55,682 nucleotides of DNA from DATATV01 sp035551355 (GCA_035551355.1 DASZNF010000091.1:1-55682), one strand, 5' to 3'; positions 23,794 to 32,285 are shown, counted from the first letter of the stretch. Notes: generated by a model not told the origin, from the letters alone. Numbers and translations: made by a program.

Positions 23794-25019
23794 CGGGAGC
23801 CTCCGATTAGCTTGAGTGGACGGTCGATGGGCGTCACGGAAACCCGTTCGGGGACCGGAACTTCGCGCTTCGCGGGCCGCACCCGGGCCCGTCCGGTGAG
23901 CGGCAGGCTCACCGGGGTGCGCCGGGCGGCCGTGGCGAACAGGCCGGAGATCAGGTAGATCAGCGGAACGACGACGAGCATTTCCACCGCGATGACCAGC
24001 CCGCCGGGCAGTTGCCGCGCCAGCGCGGTCACTCCGATGGTGGCCGAGAAGGCCAGCATTCCTTGCAGGATCAGGGGATGCACCAGGTACACCCCGAACG
24101 ACGCGTCCGAGCCGGCCCGCACCACCCGGCCCGCGGGCCGGCCGTGCCGTTGCCAGATCAGGCCCAGGGCCAGGAAGGCCCAGGTGATGCCGACGCTCTC
24201 CACCACGACCACCGGCTGGAACACCGCACTGGCTTGCAACGGTCCCTGCCCGCCCAACTCGACCTGGGCCAGGAACACGCCAACGCCAAGGGCGATCGAG
24301 GCCGCGCAGCCGAGGAACACCGTGCGCAGGTGGGTCTCGGTCCAGCGCACCAGCGCGTCCTTGTGCCAGGCGGCCAGGCCACCGGCGATGACGAATCCGA
24401 TGTAGCTGGGCAGCAACGCGTCCGGGCTGCGCACCCAGCCGGACAGCGAGCCGAGCGACCACTGTTGTTGCACGGCAAGGAAGAACACCAGCTGGAACAC
24501 CGTGGAGGCGGCCAGCAGCCACCCGTGCCGCCCGGCAGTGATCCGCAGCAAACCACGCAGCAGTGGGAAAACCAGGTAGATCTGCATGGACACCAGCAGG
24601 AAGTACAGGTGGTAGCGTGCGGTGCCGGTGAGCACGTCCACGGCCAGTGTGTGCACCGCCGAGGTGACCGCAGACCAGTTCGGGTCGTCGGCCAGGAAGT
24701 AGATCGCCGTCCACATCAGGTAGGGCACCGCGACGAACAGATAACGCTTGCGCCAGAACGAAGGCCAGCGCACCTGCCGCCCGAGGTAGCCATAGGTCAG
24801 CACGAACGCGGTGAGCAGGAAGAACACTTCCCGGCTGACGTGCGTCACGGTCAGCAGCGCGCCCGCGGCCAGGGTGGGCGCGAGCGGCTCCAGCGCGAGC
24901 ACGTGCACCGCGATGACCAGTGCAACGGTCAGCAGCCGGACCACGTCCACGTAGTGCAGGTGGCCGGACTTGCCGGATTTCGTTGGCACCGTTGGCTTTT
25001 CGGGCGACAGCGCGATCAC
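23790..25019 (-). CDS. Membrane acyltransferase (acyltransferase-3 family)
   Basis: This 409-residue integral membrane protein has about ten hydrophobic segments and opens with HYVDVVRLLTVALVIAVHVL, holding the conserved His of acyltransferase-3 helix 1. The REVFFLLTAFVLTYGYLGR segment is also typical. Such proteins transfer acetyl or longer acyl groups to sugars, lipids or small molecules at the membrane. The GTG start at 25019 overlaps the ligase stop codon (GTGA). Between an AMP-ligase and phosphosulfolactate synthase, it may acylate sulfolactate or attach it to a membrane molecule; that is inference. The C-terminal tail is basic and cytoplasmic. Confidence 0.85.
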   Translation of the reverse strand: MIALSPEKPTVPTKSGKSGHLHYVDVVRLLTVALVIAVHVLALEPLAPTLAAGALLTVTHVSREVFFLLTAFVLTYGYLGRQVRWPSFWRKRYLFVAVPYLMWTAIYFLADDPNWSAVTSAVHTLAVDVLTGTARYHLYFLLVSMQIYLVFPLLRGLLRITAGRHGWLLAASTVFQLVFFLAVQQQWSLGSLSGWVRSPDALLPSYIGFVIAGGLAAWHKDALVRWTETHLRTVFLGCAASIALGVGVFLAQVELGGQGPLQASAVFQPVVVVESVGITWAFLALGLIWQRHGRPAGRVVRAGSDASFGVYLVHPLILQGMLAFSATIGVTALARQLPGGLVIAVEMLVVVPLIYLISGLFATAARRTPVSLPLTGRARVRPAKREVPVPERVSVTPIDRPLKLIGGSR

Positions 25020-26524
25020 CGTGAGCCGCCCGAGGCGGCCAGGCCGGCGCGCAGCGCCCGGCGCAGCACCTTGCCGGTGGGACCGGTGGGCAGCGCGCCG
25101 GTGATCTCGATCTGGGTGGGCCGCTTGTACCGGGTGAGCCGTTGCTCGCACAGCACGTGCAGCTCCTCGGCCAGCCCGTCGACCGCTTCCGGCTCGGCGG
25201 TGACGAACGCGACCGCGACCTGGCCGAGCCGGTCGTGCGGCGCGGCGACCACCGCGGCCGACCGCACGCCCGGATGGGCCAGCAGCACGTTCTCCACCTC
25301 CTGCGGGTGAATCTTCTCGCCGCCGCGGTTGATCACGTCGTCGGCCCGGCCGGCCAGCCGCACGAACCCGGCCTCGTCACGGGTGCCCAGATCGCCGGTG
25401 CGCAGCCAGCCCGACTCGTCCCGGGCCGGTCGCAGCCGCTCGTCGTCCACATCGGACAGAGTCAGATAGTGCTCGACGATCTGCGGGCCGCGCAGCGCGA
25501 CCATGCCTTCCTCGCCCGGCGCGACCGGCTCGTCGTCCGGGCCGAGCACGGCCAGTTCCAGACCGACCGGCAGCCCGACGGAACCGACCCGGCGCGCGGC
25601 CGGGTCGATCGGATTGGCGGTGATCTGTCCGGCCGCCTCGGTCATACCGTAGGTTTCCAGCACGGAAACGCCGGTGTGCTCGGCGAAGGCACGCGACGTG
25701 GCCTCGGGCAGCGGGGCGGAGGCCGAGCGGGCGAACCGGATGCGGGCGGCCAGGTCCGCGGGCGGCGCGGGCACGTCGAGCAACGAAGTCAAGATGGCGG
25801 GCACCGCGTTCAGCCAGGTGGGTGACCACCTGGCCACCCGGGCCCAGTACTCGTTCTTGTCGAACCGGCGGTCCAGCACCAGCGAGGCGCCGCTGACCAC
25901 GGTGGCCAGCAGGCCCATCACCTGGGCGTTGACGTGGAACAACGGCAGCGGGGTGTAGCCGCGCTCGTCGGGAGTGAGGCCGTGATGCTCGGCCACCCGG
26001 GCCGCGGCGTCCAGCAACTGCCACTCGGACAACGGAATTCCCTTGGGCGTGCCGGTGGTGCCGGAGCTGGCCAGCAGCACCGCCGGCCGCTGCGCGGCGC
26101 GTTCGCTGGGCCGCGCGGTGCTGCCGCGAACCAGTTCGGGTCCGTCCGCACTGATCGCCCAGGTCTCGATTTCCGCTTGCGCGGCAAGGGTTTCCGGCTG
26201 ATCCGCGGCCAGCACGTCCACCTTGAGAGTGGCCAGCGACGCGGTCCGCTCGGCCGCGGTGAGCCGCGGATCGATGGGCACCACGGTGAGTCCGGCGGCC
26301 AGCGCCCCCAGGTAGGTCGTGGTGAAGAACAGCGGATCCTCCAGCACCAGCCCGATCCGGCCGTGCGCCGGGATGTTCCGTTCGGCGGCCAGCGCGCGCA
26401 GCGCGTCGGCGTTCTCGGCGAGAAAACGCCAGGTCAGCGCTCGGCCGTCGCTGCCGGAGAGGAACGCGGGGAGGTCCGGCCGCTCGTCGGCACGCCTCGC
26501 CAGCAGTTCGGAGACCACGGCCAT
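25016..26524 (-). CDS. AMP-dependent acyl-CoA/acyl-acid ligase
   Basis: This 502-residue ANL-superfamily ligase activates a carboxylic acid as acyl-AMP, then normally the CoA thioester. The P-loop LLASSGTTGTPKG, GMTEAAGQ, GWLRTGDLG, GRADDVINRGGEKI and the catalytic Lys in PTGPTGKVLRRAL are all present. I chose the ATG at 26522-26524, since AGGAGG is four bases upstream; a start five codons earlier puts the ribosome site inside the gene. It leads the six-gene operon and overlaps the acyltransferase gene. It could feed acyl groups to that acyltransferase or activate sulfolactate. Its substrate cannot be read from sequence. Confidence 0.88.
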   Translation of the reverse strand: MAVVSELLARRADERPDLPAFLSGSDGRALTWRFLAENADALRALAAERNIPAHGRIGLVLEDPLFFTTTYLGALAAGLTVVPIDPRLTAAERTASLATLKVDVLAADQPETLAAQAEIETWAISADGPELVRGSTARPSERAAQRPAVLLASSGTTGTPKGIPLSEWQLLDAAARVAEHHGLTPDERGYTPLPLFHVNAQVMGLLATVVSGASLVLDRRFDKNEYWARVARWSPTWLNAVPAILTSLLDVPAPPADLAARIRFARSASAPLPEATSRAFAEHTGVSVLETYGMTEAAGQITANPIDPAARRVGSVGLPVGLELAVLGPDDEPVAPGEEGMVALRGPQIVEHYLTLSDVDDERLRPARDESGWLRTGDLGTRDEAGFVRLAGRADDVINRGGEKIHPQEVENVLLAHPGVRSAAVVAAPHDRLGQVAVAFVTAEPEAVDGLAEELHVLCEQRLTRYKRPTQIEITGALPTGPTGKVLRRALRAGLAASGGSR

Positions 26525-26710
26525 AGCTCCTCCTGACATCCGGGATTACCTGACCGAGTCTTGACGCGCCCGATGTGAGATGCCTTTGAGCCGTTTAAGA
26601 ACGAACTAAAGATCACGGGATCCACAGTGGACCGACAGCGCGCGCACAGTTCATCCACAGTAGGCGGTAGCCCCAACGAGCGACGGAGGCGAGGCTGGCA
26701 CACTGACCGC
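26525..26710. other. Divergent promoter region of the sulfolactate operon and the esterase
   Basis: This 186-bp region separates the two start codons. It is AT-richer than its surroundings near 26590-26612 (GTTTAAGAACGAACTAAAG), the most likely promoter part. ATCCACAGT occurs twice (26620-26628 and 26651-26659); the first copy is part of the perfect palindrome TCCACAGTGGA. A shared regulator site is possible. Confidence 0.4.
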
Positions 26711-27622
26711 ATGCAGCGAACCTGGGTTGCGACGTGGTGTCTGATGCTGACGGTGGTGCTGACCGGGTGCGGATTCACCAGTGCCGCCTCGGTGAACACC
26801 GAGTCGGGCGCCGTGGAGGCGACCAGCGGCACCGTCACCTCGACCCGCACGCTGGACATCGACGGAATGCAGCGCAGCTACCTCGTGGTGGCGCCCAGCG
26901 GCGCCACCGGCCCGCTTCCCCTGGTCGTGGTGTTGCACGGCCGCGCGGTGACGGTGCAGCAGGAGCAGATCCGCACCGACTTCGGCCCACTGGCCGGCTC
27001 CGGCCAGGCGATCCTGGTCTACCCGGCCGGATATCAGCAGTCCTGGAACGCCGGCGGCGGCTGCTGCGGCGGGGCGCAGTCCGCGAACGTGAACGACACG
27101 GCGTTCCTCACCTCGGTGGTGACCGCGGTGGAGGGCTCGCTGAACGTGGACGCGTCCCGGGTCTATCTGGTCGGGTACAGCAACGGGGCGCGGATGGCGT
27201 TCACCGAGATCTGCGCGCACCCAACGCTGTTCGCCGCGTTCGCCGAATTCGGCGGGGTACCCATGCGGACCTGCGGGGACACCAGCCAGACGGTACCGGC
27301 GTTGATCAGCGCGGGCACCGCCGATCCCGAGCTACCACAACCCCCGAAGACCACCACGCAGGTCGTGGACGCGGTGGTGTCACTGTGGCGTTCGCGGGAC
27401 AGGTGCGCCAACACCTCCACCAGCAGCACGGCCAACCCTGCCAAGATCCAGCTGTGGTCGCGGTGCGCGGCCGGTTCGGCGGTGGAATCGGTGCTGTACA
27501 ACGGGTTCAACCACTACTGGCCGCGGGCGACGCAGTCGGGCATCCCGTTCAACACCGCGGTGGGCAAGGCGGCCGCGGCCGAGACCCTGATGTGGTCGTT
27601 CCTCTCGGCCCATCACCGGTAA
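26711..27622 (+). CDS. Lipoprotein esterase of the LpqC/PHB-depolymerase family
   Basis: This 303-residue secreted alpha/beta hydrolase is anchored as a lipoprotein: lipobox LTGC with C20. The triad is readable as S157 in GYSNGARM, D205 in AGTADPELP and H268 in FNHYWP. The HGRAVTVQQEQ oxyanion region and Cys pairs (GGCCGG) match the esterase/poly(3-hydroxybutyrate) depolymerase family, which also holds feruloyl esterases. It starts with ATG at 26711 and is divergent from the sulfolactate operon, so it might hydrolyse the acylated product or just be an independent esterase. No terminator hairpin is obvious before the convergent SIP gene. Confidence 0.83.
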   Translation: MQRTWVATWCLMLTVVLTGCGFTSAASVNTESGAVEATSGTVTSTRTLDIDGMQRSYLVVAPSGATGPLPLVVVLHGRAVTVQQEQIRTDFGPLAGSGQAILVYPAGYQQSWNAGGGCCGGAQSANVNDTAFLTSVVTAVEGSLNVDASRVYLVGYSNGARMAFTEICAHPTLFAAFAEFGGVPMRTCGDTSQTVPALISAGTADPELPQPPKTTTQVVDAVVSLWRSRDRCANTSTSSTANPAKIQLWSRCAAGSAVESVLYNGFNHYWPRATQSGIPFNTAVGKAAAAETLMWSFLSAHHR

Positions 27623-27626
27623 AAGA

Positions 27627-28352
27627 TCAATCCATACCCCGGCGACCGGGCGCCCAGAACGGTTTGACCAGCACGGATCGGCGCGGCCAGCCGCGTTCGG
27701 CCACGAGGTGCCTGCGCACCATCTGACAGGTGCGCGCCTCCCCGGCCAGGTAGGCCAGTCCGGGCTGATCCGGCAGTTCCAGCGCGGCGACGGCCTCGAC
27801 AAGGCGGGCCGAGTCGGCCGCCGATCCGCCGTCCCGGCTGATCCAGGTCAGCTCCCCGGCCCGGGGCAGCGACAGCCGGTCGGCGGCCGTCTCGGTCTCC
27901 AGCACGCCGTGCACCGGCACGGCCAGGTCCAGCTCGCGCAGCATCGCGCCGAACGCGACCGCGGCGGTGTCCTCGCCGGCGAACAGGTGGTAGGCACCCG
28001 GGTGGGTGACGAAGCGGCCCTCGGGCGGGCGGAGGCTGACCCGGTCACCGACCCGCACCCGGCGCGCCCAGTCCGCACCCTGCCCACTGCCGTGCAGGTA
28101 GATCCGCAGCTCCAGGATGGTCTCGCGGTAGTCCCAGACCGAGTAGGTGCGCAGCGCGCCCAGCATGCCACTGCCGCCGACCTGCACCCGGACCTGCTGG
28201 CCCGGGGTCCAGTCCAGGTCGCGCAGCGCGGGCCCGGTCAGCGCCACGGCCAGCAGCCGCGGGGTGAGCAGCTCCAACTCGGCCACGGTGGCGCCCAGAA
28301 AGAACCGGTCGACCAGCCGGCGCCCCAGGCCGGTTGTGGTGTCCGTAGTCAT
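27627..28352 (-). CDS. Siderophore-interacting protein (flavin reductase-like)
   Basis: This 241-residue protein belongs to the siderophore-interacting (SIP/ViuB) family, which reduces Fe(III)-siderophores in the cytoplasm to release iron. The FAD domain (about 20-125) has LRTYSVWDYR, close to the family RxYSxR flavin motif. The NAD(P)H part has HLFAGEDTAAVAFGAML and YLAGEARTCQMVRRHL, and KPFWAPGRRGMD ends the protein. The ATG at 28350-28352 follows a 19-bp palindrome. No siderophore synthesis or uptake genes are nearby, so it may serve siderophores made elsewhere. It is convergent with the esterase, five bases apart. Confidence 0.88.
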   Translation of the reverse strand: MTTDTTTGLGRRLVDRFFLGATVAELELLTPRLLAVALTGPALRDLDWTPGQQVRVQVGGSGMLGALRTYSVWDYRETILELRIYLHGSGQGADWARRVRVGDRVSLRPPEGRFVTHPGAYHLFAGEDTAAVAFGAMLRELDLAVPVHGVLETETAADRLSLPRAGELTWISRDGGSAADSARLVEAVAALELPDQPGLAYLAGEARTCQMVRRHLVAERGWPRRSVLVKPFWAPGRRGMD

Positions 28353-28354
28353 GA

Positions 28355-28373
28355 CTTTATCTTAGCGATAAAG
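28355..28373. promoter_or_regulatory. Palindrome directly before the SIP start
   Basis: CTTTATC (28355-28361), spacer TTAGC, GATAAAG (28367-28373) is a perfect 7-bp-arm palindrome two bases from the SIP start codon. It does not match the usual IdeR/DtxR consensus, so another regulator is more likely, or it is a weak iron box. Confidence 0.55.
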
Positions 28374-28392
28374 ATTCTCGACTGAGAAGTGT

Positions 28393-29037
28393 CTAGGCCA
28401 GCTGGTGCCGGGACACTCGCAGATCGGCCCGCCGGATCTCCAGCACCTCGCGCGCGGGCAGCACCCGCCAGTCCGCCCGGCCGGAGATCCCGCCGGAGGC
28501 GACCACCACCCGGCCCTCGGCGACCCGATAACGCAACCCTTCGGTCTCGGTCTCGGCGTCGGCATAGGCGTACAGCGCGTCCTGGGTGAGCAGCAGACAG
28601 TCCAGGCCGCCGGGCTCGGCGCGGGCCCGGATGTCCGCGGCGGCCCGGGCGATGGCCGCGATCGGATCGGCGTGCCGCATGCGGGACAGGACGCACCGGA
28701 AGTACCGTTCGGAATCGTTGTCCCCCAACAGATCCGCCAGTAGATCGGCGTCGATCAGCTCGTCCACCGCGGTGGCCGGGGCGAAGAACCCATGGTGCGC
28801 GAACGCGATCGCACCGGCCCGGAACGGCGGGGTGTCACGCCGCTGCAGCAGGGCCGCGTCGGTCACCAGCCCGGCGCCGCCCACGCTTGCCTGTGCCGCC
28901 AGGACATCCCGGAGCACGGACAGTTCCCCGGCACGCCAGGTCGCCACGCCCCAGCCGTCCAGGTGCTCACCCTCGGCGGCGAGCAACCCGGTCAGCCGGA
29001 CGGGCACCCGGCTGATCACGCCGAGCAGGCGACACAT
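28393..29037 (-). CDS. Class II glutamine amidotransferase-like protein
   Basis: This 214-residue protein has an N-terminal nucleophile hydrolase fold, with Cys2 exposed after Met removal (MCRLLGV), HLDGWGVATW (Gln-binding region) and AFAHHGFFAPA. It is a stand-alone glutaminase domain, like those beside EgtC or YafJ, without a synthetase. It is at the end of the glutamate-type ABC importer operon, 22 bases after gluD, so it might hydrolyse an imported gamma-glutamyl compound. That link is inference. The ATG at 29035-29037 follows GGAGAGG. Confidence 0.82.
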   Translation of the reverse strand: MCRLLGVISRVPVRLTGLLAAEGEHLDGWGVATWRAGELSVLRDVLAAQASVGGAGLVTDAALLQRRDTPPFRAGAIAFAHHGFFAPATAVDELIDADLLADLLGDNDSERYFRCVLSRMRHADPIAAIARAAADIRARAEPGGLDCLLLTQDALYAYADAETETEGLRYRVAEGRVVVASGGISGRADWRVLPAREVLEIRRADLRVSRHQLA

Positions 29038-29059
29038 GATCCTCTCCGTGTCAGATCGT

Positions 29060-29878
29060 CTACTGTGGACCAACGGTGCGGACGCGCCGGGATTGCCGGT
29101 GCTCCAACCAGTTCGCCACCCGCGACAGCGACACGTTGATCGCCACGTAGATCGCCGCGGCGACCAGGTAGGTGGGCAGCACGGTGTGGTAGTACTCGCC
29201 AAGCACCTGCGACTGGTGCAGCAGTTCCACATAGCTGACCACGTAACCGAGGGTGGAATCCTTGAGCAGCCGGATGAGCTGGCTGACCAGGGCCGGCGCC
29301 AGCTGGCGCAACGCCTGCGGAATCGCCACCAGGCGCATGGCCTGCCAGTAGGTCATGCCAAGGCTGTAGGCGGCCTCCGGCTGGCCGCGGTCCAGGGCCA
29401 GCACCCCGGCCCGGAAGATCTCGGCCAGCACCGCCGCGTTGGTCGCCACGATGGGCACCACGAGCTGCCAGAACACCGGCAGGGTCAGCCCGAGCCGAGG
29501 CAGGCCGAACAGGAACACGTACAACAGCAGCAGCAATGGAACGGCCCGGAACAATTCGACGTACAAGCGCCCGGTCCAGCGCAGGATTCCGTTGTGCGAC
29601 AACCGGCCCAGCGCGATCAACGCGCCCAGCGGGAAGGCGATCGCCGCGGCCACCACGGTGACCAGCAGCGTCTCCCCCACCCCGGTCAGCAGGAAGTTGA
29701 TGATCGGCCACTGCCCGAACATCTGCCACTCGTCGGCGGCGAACATGTCGTTGGCCGCGAACTGCCGCACCGCCAGCCCGATCAGCACCGCGATGGCCAG
29801 CAGCGAGACGCCGGTGGCGATGCGGATGCGCCGTTTTCCCCTGGGCCCGGACACATCGAACAGCGCGTCGGTGCTCAT
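29060..29878 (-). CDS. gluD: Amino-acid ABC importer permease (GluD-like)
   Basis: This 272-residue inner-membrane permease is of the polar amino-acid His/Glu/Arg type. The signature GETLLVTVVAAAIAFPLG and the cytoplasmic coupling loop (EIFRAGVLALDRGQPEAAYS and beyond) are clear; the N-terminal 30 residues are basic. The ATG at 29876-29878 overlaps the stop of gluC (ATGA), so the two permeases are co-translated. Gene order ATPase, binding protein, two permeases matches gluABCD of corynebacteria, so glutamate or a related amino acid is the likely substrate. Confidence 0.88.
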   Translation of the reverse strand: MSTDALFDVSGPRGKRRIRIATGVSLLAIAVLIGLAVRQFAANDMFAADEWQMFGQWPIINFLLTGVGETLLVTVVAAAIAFPLGALIALGRLSHNGILRWTGRLYVELFRAVPLLLLLYVFLFGLPRLGLTLPVFWQLVVPIVATNAAVLAEIFRAGVLALDRGQPEAAYSLGMTYWQAMRLVAIPQALRQLAPALVSQLIRLLKDSTLGYVVSYVELLHQSQVLGEYYHTVLPTYLVAAAIYVAINVSLSRVANWLEHRQSRRVRTVGPQ

Positions 29879-30519
29879 CGCAGGATCGCCAGCCTGCGCT
29901 CGATCCGCCCGGCGATCACCCCGGTGGTCAGCGTGATCACCACGTACACCGCGGTGCACACAATGAACACCGGGATCGGGATGTCGTACTGGATGGTGAA
30001 GAACTGGGCCTGGCCGGTCAGCTCGTTCACGCCGACCGCGGCGGCCAGCGCGGTGGACAATGTCAGCCCGATGACGATGTTGGCCAGCGGCTGCACCATG
30101 GACCGCAACGCCTGCGGCAGCACGACTTCCCGCAACACCAGGCCGAAGCCGAGGCCCAGCGCACGAGCCGCCTCGATCTGCCCGCGCGGCACCGCCCGCA
30201 CGCCCGCGCGCACCACCTCGCACACGAACGCCGCCCAGTACAACACCATCGCCGCGGTCACCGTGGCGAACAACGGGAACAGCAACCCGATGTCGGGCAA
30301 CCCGAACACGAACAGCACCAGCAACACCAGCAGCGGGATGTTGCGGAACACCGTGACGTAGGCGGTGCCCAGCGCGCGCAGCGGTGGCACCGGGGAGATC
30401 CGGAACACCGCCAGCAGCACGCCGAGCGCGAGCGAACCGACCAGGCCGATGACGGCCATCAGCAGGGTCAGCAGCAGCCCGTGCCCGAGTTGCCCGAGGT
30501 GACCGGCCAGCGCGTTCAT
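29875..30519 (-). CDS. gluC: Amino-acid ABC importer permease (GluC-like)
   Basis: This 214-residue permease pairs with GluD to form the membrane channel. It has GHGLLLTLLMAVIGLVGSLAL at the N-terminal helix and the coupling loop FVCEVVRAGVRAVPRGQIEAARALG. Three or four further helices follow, ending VCTAVYVVITLTTGVIAG. It starts two bases after the binding-protein stop codon and overlaps gluD by four bases. Length and motif order are normal for the family. The amino acid carried cannot be proven from sequence. Confidence 0.88.
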   Translation of the reverse strand: MNALAGHLGQLGHGLLLTLLMAVIGLVGSLALGVLLAVFRISPVPPLRALGTAYVTVFRNIPLLVLLVLFVFGLPDIGLLFPLFATVTAAMVLYWAAFVCEVVRAGVRAVPRGQIEAARALGLGFGLVLREVVLPQALRSMVQPLANIVIGLTLSTALAAAVGVNELTGQAQFFTIQYDIPIPVFIVCTAVYVVITLTTGVIAGRIERRLAILR

Positions 30520-30521
30520 CG

Positions 30522-31469
30522 TCAGCTACCGGCGACCGAGCCGATCGCCGGCGGGTTGGGCGGATTGCCGGCCAGGGCGGTGCCGATGGTGGCCTGCCAC
30601 AGCTTGGCCCACTCGCCGTCGGACTCGATCAGCCTGAGCCAGTTGTTCACGAACGTCTTGAACTCCGGCGAGGACAACGGAAGGCCGATGCCGTAGGGCT
30701 CGCTGGTGAACGGCTGGCCGACCACCTTCACCTTCGCGTCCCGGGACACGTCGCCCAGCAGCAGCGCCTGGTCCAGCACGTAGGCGTCGGCCCGGCCCTG
30801 CACCACGGCCTGCTCGCACTCGGAGTTCTGGTCGAACAGGATGATCTTGGCGCCGGGTGCGTGCTGCTTGATGTCGTTGGCCGCGGTGGAACTGCTTTCC
30901 GTGCACACGGTTTTCCCGTTCAGGTCACCGACCTTGGTGATGCTGGTGTCGGCCTTCTTGACCAGGATCGCGTCGCCCGAGGAGTAGTACGGCCCGGCGA
31001 AGGCCACCTTCGCCGCCCGGGCCGGGGTGATGGTGTAGGTGGCGAAGACCGTGTCCACGGTTCCGTTCTGCAGCAACGCTTCCCGGGTCGCCACGGCCAC
31101 CTGGGTCAGCTTGGTGGTGGGCGAACCGATGATGTACTTGGCCAGCATGGCCGACAGCCCCGCGTCGAATCCGGTCAGCTGCCCGGTGACCGGGTCCCTC
31201 AGCGAGAACAGCGCGGCGGTGTCGGTGCCGCCGACCAACAGGGTGCCGCGCGACTTGATCTTGGCCATCAGGCTGCCGGCCGGGATGTCCGAGGCGGCGG
31301 CCACCGGGGCGGCGGAGATCACCTGCTGGTAGCTGGTCGCCGGGGTGCTACCGCCCGAACCGGCCGGGGGCAGCGAACTCGATCCACCGCAGGCGGCCAG
31401 GGTCGCGGCCAGGCAACCGGCCGTCATCGCCCCGGCCAGCGCCCGCCGGCCGGTCTTCGTCAGGTTCAT
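30522..31469 (-). CDS. gluB: Glutamate-type ABC importer substrate-binding lipoprotein
   Basis: This 315-residue extracellular protein captures the amino acid and delivers it to GluC/GluD. It has a lipoprotein signal (LAAC; C27) and a Ser/Gly/Pro linker (28-50). The family-3 solute-binding fold starts at SLMAKIKSRGTLLVGG, with FDAGLSAMLAKYI and TVDTVFATYTITPARA. Two Cys in the mature part (VCTESSS and DQNSECEQAV) may form the conserved disulfide. It is the second gene of the operon. Confidence 0.9.
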   Translation of the reverse strand: MNLTKTGRRALAGAMTAGCLAATLAACGGSSSLPPAGSGGSTPATSYQQVISAAPVAAASDIPAGSLMAKIKSRGTLLVGGTDTAALFSLRDPVTGQLTGFDAGLSAMLAKYIIGSPTTKLTQVAVATREALLQNGTVDTVFATYTITPARAAKVAFAGPYYSSGDAILVKKADTSITKVGDLNGKTVCTESSSTAANDIKQHAPGAKIILFDQNSECEQAVVQGRADAYVLDQALLLGDVSRDAKVKVVGQPFTSEPYGIGLPLSSPEFKTFVNNWLRLIESDGEWAKLWQATIGTALAGNPPNPPAIGSVAGS

Positions 31470-31517
31470 GGCAATCCCCTTCGCGGTGGCTTTCCTTGGC
31501 AGGTCAGGGAGATCCGG

Positions 31518-32285
31518 TCAGTGACTGAGGATCTTGGACAGGAAGTCGCGGGCGCGTTCGGTGCGCGGCGCGCCGAAGAACTCCTCGGGCGTGCCGGTCT
31601 CCAGAATCCGTCCGTGGTCGAGGAAAACCACCCGGTCGGCGGCTCGCCGGGCGAAGCCCATCTCGTGCGTGACCACCAGCATGGTCATGCCGTCCGCGGC
31701 CAGTTCCACCATCACGTCCAGCACTTCGGAGATCATCTCCGGGTCCAGCGCGGAGGTAGGCTCGTCGAACAGCAGCACCTTGGGGCCCATGGCCAGCGCG
31801 CGGGCGATGGCCACCCGCTGCTGCTGGCCGCCGGACAGCTCGGCCGGAAACGCGTTCTCCTTGTCGGCCAGGCCAACCCGGGTCAGCAGCTCGCGCGCCC
31901 GGTCCTGCGCGGCGTGCCGGGTCACCCCGCGCACCTTCACCGGAGCCAGGGTCAGGTTGTCCAGCACGCTCTTGTGCCCGAACAGGTTGAACGACTGGAA
32001 CACCATGCCGACCTCGGCCCGCAACTGGGCCAGTTCCCGGCCCTCGGCCGGCAGCGGGCGGCCGTCCACGGTGATCTCGCCGGAGTCGATGGTCTCCAAC
32101 CGGTTGACGCAGCGGCACAACGTGGATTTGCCCGAGCCGGAGGCGCCCAGGAGCACGACCACCTCGCCCGGGTGCACCTCGAGGTCGACCTCGTGCAGCA
32201 CGGTCTGGTCACCGAAGGACTTGGTGACCTTGGACAACCGCACCAGCGCCCGCGCGCCGTCGGAGGTAGCCATCCCCGAGATCAT
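31518..32285 (-). CDS. gluA: Amino-acid ABC importer ATP-binding protein (GluA-like)
   Basis: This 255-residue ATPase energises the GluBCD importer. Walker A is GASGSGKSTLCRC, the Q-loop GMVFQSFNLFGHK, the signature LSGGQQQRVAIARAL, Walker B VLLFDEPTSALD and the switch VVTHEMGFA: all hallmarks of the polar amino-acid family. It is first in the operon and divergent from a LysR regulator. The start is ATG at 32283-32285; a second ATG four codons in is equally possible, as neither has a strong ribosome site. Confidence 0.92.
   Translation of the reverse strand: MISGMATSDGARALVRLSKVTKSFGDQTVLHEVDLEVHPGEVVVLLGASGSGKSTLCRCVNRLETIDSGEITVDGRPLPAEGRELAQLRAEVGMVFQSFNLFGHKSVLDNLTLAPVKVRGVTRHAAQDRARELLTRVGLADKENAFPAELSGGQQQRVAIARALAMGPKVLLFDEPTSALDPEMISEVLDVMVELAADGMTMLVVTHEMGFARRAADRVVFLDHGRILETGTPEEFFGAPRTERARDFLSKILSH

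Noticed and set aside
21476..26524. Coenzyme M biosynthesis
   Set aside because: Only the phosphosulfolactate synthase step is shared; no sulfolactate dehydrogenase, sulfopyruvate decarboxylase or later genes are present.
28355..28373. IdeR/DtxR iron box before the SIP gene
   Set aside because: The palindrome CTTTATC-N5-GATAAAG does not match the TTAGGTTAGGCTAACCTAA-type consensus well enough.
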